The translations under genes were made by a program, and so were the position numbers. The notes under the pieces are model-generated. The model saw nothing but the letters and a program-made list of their open reading frames with translations, was not told the DNA's origin and searched no databases. From Enterovirga rhinocerotis (lineage in GTDB: Bacteria > Pseudomonadota > Alphaproteobacteria > Rhizobiales > Beijerinckiaceae), in NCBI RefSeq assembly GCF_004363955.1, contig NZ_SNZR01000016.1, positions 186,001-250,000 of the forward strand: a stretch of DNA of 64,000 nt, in the 5' to 3' direction. Shown piece after piece: positions 58,647 to 64,000 of this stretch (the first letter of the stretch is position 1; every line of letters starts with the position of its first letter).

Positions 58647-59483
58647 ATGACGGGTTCCGCTTCGTTCCGACGCCTCGCGGTGGGCGAGATCGAGGTCTTC
58701 GTCCTGCCGGACGGCGTGCTTGATCTGCCGCTGGCGCTCTTCCCCGCGGCGTCCGAGCCCGGCGCCGATGCGGGCTTCGGTCCCGGCCCCTTCCCCACGG
58801 CGATCAACTGCTTCGCGATCAGGACGGCGGGCCGGCTCTATCTCGTCGATGCCGGTGCGGGGCCCTGGCGCGGCCCGGCGACCGGCAATCTGGTGTCCGC
58901 CATGGCGGCGGCCGGCCTCGATCCGGAAGCCGTCGACGCCGTGCTGATGACGCATCTCCACGGCGACCATGCCGGCGGTCTCTTCACCGAGACGGGCGCG
59001 GCCTTTCCCAAGGCCGAGCTGATGCTCGCGGAGGCCGAGGCGGCGTTCTGGAGCGATCCGGACCTGCCCTCCCGCATTCCCGAGCGCATGACGGCGACCC
59101 TGGCGACCGCGACCAAGGCGCTCGCCGCCTATGCGGGCCGCACCACGACCTTCGCTGCGGGACGCGAGGTGGCGCCCGGCGTGACGGCGATCGCCCTGCC
59201 GGGCCATACGCCCGGCCAGACCGGATACCGGATCGAGAGCGGCGGCGAGCATCTCTTCATCTGGGCCGACATCGTCCATGTCGCCGCCGTGCAGTTTCCG
59301 CATCCCGACTGGACCATCGCCTTCGATACCGACGGCGAGGAGGCGGCGCGGACGCGCGGGCGCGTCTTCGCCGAATGCGCGGCCGAGGGGACGCGGATCG
59401 CCGGGATGCATCTCGCCTTCCCCGCGACGGGGCGGGTGGTGCGGCACGGACCGGCTTATGCCTGGGCGGCCGATCCCATCTGA
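58647..59483 (+). CDS. MBL-fold metallo-hydrolase
   Basis: A 278-residue metallo-beta-lactamase-fold enzyme: THLHGDHAGGL (HxHxDH), LPGHTPGQTGY and IWADIVH. Signals and form are those of the quorum-quenching lactonase/alkylsulfatase-like group of cytosolic MBL hydrolases; substrate unknown. A gggggagagagg site precedes ATG 58647. Followed after 12 bp by mgtC-like gene. Confidence 0.88.
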   Translation: MTGSASFRRLAVGEIEVFVLPDGVLDLPLALFPAASEPGADAGFGPGPFPTAINCFAIRTAGRLYLVDAGAGPWRGPATGNLVSAMAAAGLDPEAVDAVLMTHLHGDHAGGLFTETGAAFPKAELMLAEAEAAFWSDPDLPSRIPERMTATLATATKALAAYAGRTTTFAAGREVAPGVTAIALPGHTPGQTGYRIESGGEHLFIWADIVHVAAVQFPHPDWTIAFDTDGEEAARTRGRVFAECAAEGTRIAGMHLAFPATGRVVRHGPAYAWAADPI

Positions 59484-59495
59484 GGGACGACGACG

Positions 59496-60212
59496 ATGGC
59501 AGCGATCCAGGCTTTCGACGCGCTCCAGCTCCTCGACACCTTCATCAGCCTCCTGACGGCTTTCGTGCTCGGCACCATCGTCGGAGCCGAGCGGCAGTAC
59601 CGGGAACGGGCGGCGGGTCTGCGCACCACGGTTCTCGTCTGTGTCGGCGCGGCGGCCTTCGTCGACCTCGCCATGCTCCTCACCGGTCCGGATGGCGCGG
59701 TCAGGGTCATCTCCTACGTCGTGTCGGGCGTCGGCTTCCTCGGGGCCGGCGTCATCATGAAGGACGGCACCAATATCCGCGGCCTCAACACCGCGGCGAC
59801 GCTCTGGGGCTCGGCGGCCATCGGAGCCTGCGCCGGGGCCGACCGTCTCGCCGATGCGGCCCTCGTCGCGCTCTTCATCCTGGCCGGAAACACCCTGCTC
59901 AGGCCGCTCGTCAACGCGATCAACCGGGCGCCGCTGGCCGGGGCCTTCGCGGAAGCGACCTACGAGGTGCGGGCGACGGTCGCGGCCGATTTCGTCGAGC
60001 CCCTGCGCGAGACGCTCGCCCGGACCTTGGCGAGGGCGGATTACCCGGTGCGCGAGATCAAGGTCGAACGCGAGACGGAGGAGGATGCGGAGCTCGTCGC
60101 CACCCTCGTCAGCACCTCCGCCGTCGCGAGCGAACTCGACACCGTCACGCGGATCATGCGGCACGAGCAGGGTGTGACGCATGCGAGCTGGGCGGCGCGG
60201 GTCTTGAGCTGA
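59496..60212 (+). CDS. MgtC/SapB family protein
   Basis: A 238-residue protein with four to five membrane segments (about 17-34, 46-66, 72-92, 105-135) in the MgtC layout: GTIVGAERQYRERAAGLRTTVLVCVGAA and GFLGAGVIMKDG, NIRGLNTAATLWGSAAIG, then a cytosolic C-terminal ACT-like domain. MgtC proteins modulate F1Fo ATP synthase and Mg2+ adaptation in other bacteria. Twelve bases after the MBL gene. Confidence 0.88.
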   Translation: MAAIQAFDALQLLDTFISLLTAFVLGTIVGAERQYRERAAGLRTTVLVCVGAAAFVDLAMLLTGPDGAVRVISYVVSGVGFLGAGVIMKDGTNIRGLNTAATLWGSAAIGACAGADRLADAALVALFILAGNTLLRPLVNAINRAPLAGAFAEATYEVRATVAADFVEPLRETLARTLARADYPVREIKVERETEEDAELVATLVSTSAVASELDTVTRIMRHEQGVTHASWAARVLS

Positions 60213-60345
60213 CAGCCGCGTCGCGGCCGATCCTCGTCCGCAGGGCGGAATCGGTCTATGCGGGTCCGATGACGCCCCGCCCGTGCCCGCTCCGCTTCTC
60301 GCGGCCCGACGCCCCGCCTTCGGTCCGGTCGCGCCGCGTCTGATC

Positions 60346-61554
60346 ATGCGCCGCTACGAGATCGCCGTCGCCGGCTGTGGGCCGGCAGGCCTGTCGGCCG
60401 CCCTGATGCTCGCGCGCGACGGCCATCGCGTCACGCTCTTCGAGCGCTTCGATGTCCCGCGGCCGATCGGCTCGGGCCTCATGATCCAGCCGACGGGCCT
60501 CGCGGTCCTGCGGACGATGGGGCTGGCCGAGCCGGTCCTCGCGGCCGGGGCGCGGATCGAGCGCCTGATCGGGGAGGCGCGGCCGTCGGGCCGCACGGTC
60601 CTCGACGTGCGCTACAGCGCCCTTGGCCCGAAGGCGGGCGCCGGGCTCGGCATCCACCGGGCGGCCCTGTTCTCGATCCTGCACGAGGCCGTCCTGGCGG
60701 GAGCGATCCCGATCGAGACGGGACGCACCATCGTCGCGGCCGAGCCGGGGAGCGACGGCCGCAGGCGGCTCCGGTTCGCGGACGGCACCGGCGCGGGGCC
60801 TTTCGATCTCGTCGTCGACGCGCTCGGCAGCAACACGCCGCTCGCGCCGAAGACGGGCGCGGCCCTGGCCTATGGCGCGCTCTGGGCGAGCCTCGACTGG
60901 CCTGACGGCGCCGGCTTCGATCCGGCGGCGCTCGCCCAGCGCTATGTGCGGGCGAGCGTCATGGTCGGCGTCCTGCCGATCGGGCGGCCTCCGGGAGCGG
61001 AAGGCGCGCAGGCCGCCTTCTTCTGGTCGATCCGGCTCGACCGGCTCGAGGCCTGGCGCCGGGCCGGGCTCGAGGCCTGGAAGGCCGAGGTCCTGACCCT
61101 CTGGCCCGAGACCGGCGCGCTGCTGGACCAGATCGCCGGGCCCGACCAACTCACCCCGGCGCGCTATCACCACCGCACGGTGGCGGCTCCGGCGCAGCCG
61201 GGCCTGATCCATCTCGGCGATGCGTGGCATTCGGCGAGCCCGCAGCTCGGCCAGGGCGCGAACATGGCGCTGATGGACGCCTTCGCGCTCGCCAAGGGGC
61301 TGCGCGAGACGGATGCCGTCGCGGATGGGCTCGAGCGGGCGGTGAGCGCGCGGCGCCGCCACGTGCGCCTGTACCAGGCGATGACGGCCCTGTTCACGCC
61401 CGTCTACCAGTCCGACAGCCGGGTGCTGCCGCTGCTGCGCGATCGCGTCGTCGGCCCGGCCTCCCGTCTCTGGCCGGCGACCGTGATCCAGGCCGCCATG
61501 GTGAGCGGGCTCGTCGGCTCGCCCCTGAAGCCGCTGGGGCTGGATCCCGGGTAG
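60346..61554 (+). CDS. FAD-dependent aromatic-type monooxygenase (UbiH/PHBH fold)
   Basis: A 402-residue flavoprotein hydroxylase: AVAGCGPAGLSAALMLARDGHRVTLFER binds FAD, and LIHLGDAWHSASPQLGQGANMALMDAFAL is the second FAD/GD motif, here with Asp/His variations. GFQ-like NAD motif DG is absent, so cofactor handling is as in PHBH. The substrate is unknown; a ubiquinone ring hydroxylase or tetracycline/phenolic oxygenase are options. ATG 60346 starts the GxGxxG strand; upstream frame is unsupported. Confidence 0.83.
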   Translation: MRRYEIAVAGCGPAGLSAALMLARDGHRVTLFERFDVPRPIGSGLMIQPTGLAVLRTMGLAEPVLAAGARIERLIGEARPSGRTVLDVRYSALGPKAGAGLGIHRAALFSILHEAVLAGAIPIETGRTIVAAEPGSDGRRRLRFADGTGAGPFDLVVDALGSNTPLAPKTGAALAYGALWASLDWPDGAGFDPAALAQRYVRASVMVGVLPIGRPPGAEGAQAAFFWSIRLDRLEAWRRAGLEAWKAEVLTLWPETGALLDQIAGPDQLTPARYHHRTVAAPAQPGLIHLGDAWHSASPQLGQGANMALMDAFALAKGLRETDAVADGLERAVSARRRHVRLYQAMTALFTPVYQSDSRVLPLLRDRVVGPASRLWPATVIQAAMVSGLVGSPLKPLGLDPG

Positions 61555-61603
61555 CCCCCTTCTCCACGCTGGACCCTGGCCTGGGCCGGGGTGAGCGGCA
61601 GGG

Positions 61604-62515
61604 TCAGGCCGCCTGCCGAACCTTTTCGGCGAAGCTGTCTCGCGCGCGCTCCACATCCGCGAGGCTCGGAATGCTCGCCTCGTTGCCGAGATGCTGGATG
61701 GCATGGCTCGAAGCGCCGCGGGCGAAGGCGAAATGCTCCGACCAGGGCAGTTCGGGACGCGCCATGGCGGAATACATGTAGGAGCCGTGGAAGATGTCGC
61801 CGGCCCCGTTCGTGTCGACCACGCGGCCCGCCGGCACGTCGAGGGCGGGCTGGTGCCGGCGCGTTCCGGTCTCGTCGTACCAGACCATCCCGTCGACCCC
61901 GAGCGTCACGCCGCCGATGGCGCAGCCCCGGCCGCGCAGATAGTCCAGCATCTCGGCCGGGGTCAGCTCCATCTGCTCGCAGAGCCGCTCCGCGACCACG
62001 GCGACGTCGATGAAGGCGAGGAGGTCGTGCGTGTTGGCGCGGAGGCCGCCGCCGTCGAGGGAGGTCAGGATGCCGGCCTCCCGGCAGGCCCGCGCGTAAT
62101 GCATCGCGGCGTCGGGCTGGTGGCCGTCGAGATGGAGCCCCCGGCAGCCTTCGAGGTGGAGCGGGGGGACCGGATGCAGATACTCGTCGTCGCGGCAGCG
62201 CACGATGGCGCGCCGGCCGCCTTTCGGCATGATGAAGGAGAGCGAGGATTCCCGCACCTTCCGGTGATGGACCGAGATCCCGTATTTCGCCGCCATGTCG
62301 ACGAACATGCGGCCCAGCCAATCGTCGGCGACCGAGGCGAGGAGATCCGGAGCGATGCCGAGCTTCGCGCAGCAGAACGCCGCCGTGACCGCGTTGCCGC
62401 CGAAGGAGATCGCATAATCCTGCGCGACCACCTTCTCGTCGCCGACGGGCAACGGCTCTTCGCCCGTGAGGAAGGTCACGTCGATATAGCTCTGGCCGAT
62501 GAAGAGTGCGTCCAT
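61604..62515 (-). CDS. PfkB-family carbohydrate kinase
   Basis: A 303-residue ribokinase-fold kinase: ISFGGNAVTAAFCCAKLG (N-terminal GG motif), then SLDGGGLRANTHD, GCAIGGVTLGVDGMVWYD and the catalytic VVDTNGAGDIFHGSYMYSAM with Asp base and GAGD anion hole. Sugar or nucleoside kinase, exact substrate unknown. ATG 62515 with an agggatgg site. Confidence 0.9.
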   Translation of the reverse strand: MDALFIGQSYIDVTFLTGEEPLPVGDEKVVAQDYAISFGGNAVTAAFCCAKLGIAPDLLASVADDWLGRMFVDMAAKYGISVHHRKVRESSLSFIMPKGGRRAIVRCRDDEYLHPVPPLHLEGCRGLHLDGHQPDAAMHYARACREAGILTSLDGGGLRANTHDLLAFIDVAVVAERLCEQMELTPAEMLDYLRGRGCAIGGVTLGVDGMVWYDETGTRRHQPALDVPAGRVVDTNGAGDIFHGSYMYSAMARPELPWSEHFAFARGASSHAIQHLGNEASIPSLADVERARDSFAEKVRQAA

Positions 62516-62607
62516 TCCATCCCTCGCTGATCCCTCCCTTTATGCCGGAGGGGGCGTTGGAAGGCCACGCCGGAGCGGGATGGGAGACGCGCCGAAGCCG
62601 CAGAACG

Positions 62608-63180
62608 TCAGATGAGCGGCCCGATGCCCTCGTAGATGTCGGCGAGGCGCAAGTCGCCGCCGAGTTCGGGCAGGGGCAGGATCGCCGCCGGGTCCTTGAG
62701 CACGGCATGGCGCCAGTCTGCCCCTTCACGCTGCCAGGCCTCGATCCTCGCCTCGTCCTGATAGACGACGAGGATCGTGCGCAGCGACGCGATGGTGCGG
62801 TAGAAATCGAGCTTGCGGCCGCGGTCGTTGCTCATGGTCGAGGGCGACAGCACCTCGGCGAGGAGGACCGGGTCCTTCGCATAGCCGCCCTCCACAGGCG
62901 GCCCGCACCGCACGACCACGTCGGGGATCGGCGCGTAATCGTCGATGTTCTCGTTGAGGAGGCCGAGGCCAGGCAGGACGCGGCATCCTCTCCGGGCGGC
63001 CAGCCCGTCGATCCGTCGCAGAAGATTCATGACCACCGTCTGATGGCGCTCCGTCTGCGGCGCCATCAGGACGGGCTCGCCGTCGAGCAACTCCCACCGC
63101 TCCTCGTCCGGGAACGGCCGGATCATCTCGATGAAATCGGCGACCGAGAGATGCGGTCGCTTGGCGAGGGCCTGGGACAT
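62608..63180 (-). CDS. Uma2 family (DUF820) nuclease-fold protein
   Basis: A 190-residue protein: FIEMIRPFPDEERWELLDGEPVLMAPQTERHQ opens the family domain; the PD-(D/E)xK-type core is YAPIPDVVVRCG and LLAEVLSPSTMSND with the acidic and Lys residues typical of Uma2. These proteins are common and of poorly defined role; putative restriction-endonuclease-like activity. Independent unit between the PfkB kinase and homospermidine synthase. Confidence 0.87.
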   Translation of the reverse strand: MSQALAKRPHLSVADFIEMIRPFPDEERWELLDGEPVLMAPQTERHQTVVMNLLRRIDGLAARRGCRVLPGLGLLNENIDDYAPIPDVVVRCGPPVEGGYAKDPVLLAEVLSPSTMSNDRGRKLDFYRTIASLRTILVVYQDEARIEAWQREGADWRHAVLKDPAAILPLPELGGDLRLADIYEGIGPLI

Positions 63181-63216
63181 GAGCTCAGCTCCGCCCAGAC
63201 CCTAGCACGGAAGGGC

Positions 63217-64000
63217 CTAGACCCGCACCAGCGTGTTGCGGAGGGCCCAGGGCTCGTTCGGATCGATGTCCTCGGGGAAGAAGCCCGGCCGGTCGGTCAG
63301 CGGCGTCCAGTCCGTGTACTGGCCGATGACGGGGCCGAGATAGGGCATCTGCACCTCGAGGCAGCGGCGATAGTCGATATCGTCCGCCTCGACGATGCCG
63401 GCATCCGGGTTCTCGAGAGCCCAGACCATCCCGGCGAGCACGGCCGAGGTGACCTGGAGACCGGTTGCGTTCTGATAGGGTGCGATGCGCCGCGTCTCCT
63501 CGATCGAGAGCTGCGAGCCGTACCAATAGGCGTTCCGGTCGTGCCCGTAGAGCAGGACGCCGAGCTCATCGATGCCGTCGACGATCTCGTCCTCCTCGAG
63601 GATGTGCCAGGTCGGCTGCTGCACGCCCGCCTGGCCGAACATCTCGTGCAGCGACAGCACGGCGTCGTTGCAGGGATGATAGGCGTAATGGCAGGTCGGC
63701 CGGTAGGCGACGGTCCCGTCCTCGCCCCGCACCGTGAAGTAGTCGGAGATCGAGATCGATTCGTTGTGCGTGACGAGGAAGGCGTGCTGGGCCTTCGCGG
63801 TCGGCGTCCAGGAGCGGACGCGGGTGTCGGCGCCCGGCTGAAGCAGGAAGATCCCGGCCCCGCAGCCCTCCTTATGGCCGCGCGCATTCTCCGGCATCCA
63901 CGGCTCGAAGGTGCCCCAGCCCATTTCCGCCGGCTGCAATCCTTCGGAGACGAAGCCCTCGACCGACCAGGTGTTCACGAAGACCTGCTGCGGCTTCGGG
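63217..64000 (-). CDS. hss: Homospermidine synthase, 5' end beyond the window
   Basis: The frame remains open to the right edge (codons reading PKPQQVFVNTW), so the N-terminus lies outside. The visible 260 residues are the C-terminal part of bacterial homospermidine synthase: WSVEGFVSEGLQPAEMGWGTFE, HKEGCGAGIFLLQPGADTRVRSWTP, VTHNESISISDYFTV, HPCNDAVLSLHEM and YDIYRRCLEVQMPYLGP-like motifs. Makes sym-homospermidine from two putrescines with NAD. A polyamine hallmark of Rhizobiales. Confidence 0.93.
   Translation of the reverse strand, partial: PKPQQVFVNTWSVEGFVSEGLQPAEMGWGTFEPWMPENARGHKEGCGAGIFLLQPGADTRVRSWTPTAKAQHAFLVTHNESISISDYFTVRGEDGTVAYRPTCHYAYHPCNDAVLSLHEMFGQAGVQQPTWHILEEDEIVDGIDELGVLLYGHDRNAYWYGSQLSIEETRRIAPYQNATGLQVTSAVLAGMVWALENPDAGIVEADDIDYRRCLEVQMPYLGPVIGQYTDWTPLTDRPGFFPEDIDPNEPWALRNTLVRV

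Noticed and set aside
60213-60345. Leader for the FAD monooxygenase from an upstream start at 60283
   Set aside because: The added 21 residues precede the FAD-binding strand and lack any signal or conservation; the ATG at 60346 begins the fold.
1-64000. tRNA, rRNA or tmRNA genes
   Set aside because: No cloverleaf with a GGTTCGA-type T-loop was noticed in the intergenic regions; a covariance search would be needed for certainty.

Overview
The window is about 64 kb of GC-rich chromosomal DNA, densely packed with genes that use ATG, GTG and TTG starts. The gene set (GapR/DUF2312, DUF1244, MmcB, SIMPL-domain protein, HWE histidine kinase, homospermidine synthase, argJ next to mutT, ubiE-ubiB-coaBC) and the families of palindromic intergenic repeats point to an alphaproteobacterium of the Hyphomicrobiales. 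I cannot fix the genus. No phage, plasmid, IS transposase, rRNA, tRNA or CRISPR locus was found; this looks like core chromosome with accessory insertions.

Layout: 0-2 kb holds two convergent capsule-type (KpsS-like, KpsC-like) genes. 2-9.2 kb has an aminotransferase, gpmI, a Fic protein, an M20 amidohydrolase, an AI-2E-type permease and a secreted protein. 9.2-12.3 kb carries mutT, a SIMPL protein, argJ and a GNAT gene. 12.4-15.7 kb is a minus-strand hydroxy-acid operon (ttuC-like dehydrogenase, TctC-type binding protein, 2-hydroxyacid dehydrogenase) lying between two nearly identical inverted repeats. 16-18.3 kb has a cobalamin riboswitch controlling a BtuB-like receptor. 18.4-24.9 kb has a DUF2721 gene and a translationally coupled RND efflux operon. 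25-30.6 kb runs, on the minus strand, ubiE, ubiB, a Phd/VapC toxin-antitoxin pair and coaBC, plus gapR and DUF1244. 30.7-34 kb has DUF1287, EamA transporter, glycerate kinase and DUF1036.

34-37.9 kb is a serine biosynthesis block (serC, sseB-like, serA) with a candidate serC leader RNA. 37.9-41.5 kb has a flavin reductase, small membrane protein, second hydroxyacid dehydrogenase, mmcB and a BKACE enzyme. 41.5-45.2 kb couples an HWE histidine kinase to a CoA-transferase and an HMG-CoA-lyase-type gene. 45.4-55 kb holds a Nudix hydrolase, metallophosphoesterase, RidA-like protein, aldehyde dehydrogenase, crcB, prpE, a NepR-like small protein, mutM, a membrane protein and a second TctC-type binding protein. 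55.2-57.5 kb is cobT-cobS plus a tyrosine-phosphatase-like gene in overlapping frames. 57.6-64 kb has trpS, an MBL hydrolase, MgtC, an FAD monooxygenase, a PfkB kinase, a Uma2 protein and the 5'-truncated homospermidine synthase.

The most unusual features are: (i) a palindromic repeat inserted in frame between the two catalytic domains of coaBC; (ii) a toxin-antitoxin pair with a palindromic operator whose toxin gene overlaps the coaBC start; (iii) a tyrosine-phosphatase-like gene overlapping cobS, a candidate for the missing alpha-ribazole phosphatase step; (iv) a five-copy family of about 148-bp palindromic elements with a constant asymmetric arm layout; and (v) a histidine kinase locked into a CoA-ester catabolic operon. 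All function calls come from reading motifs and context; no database search was run.
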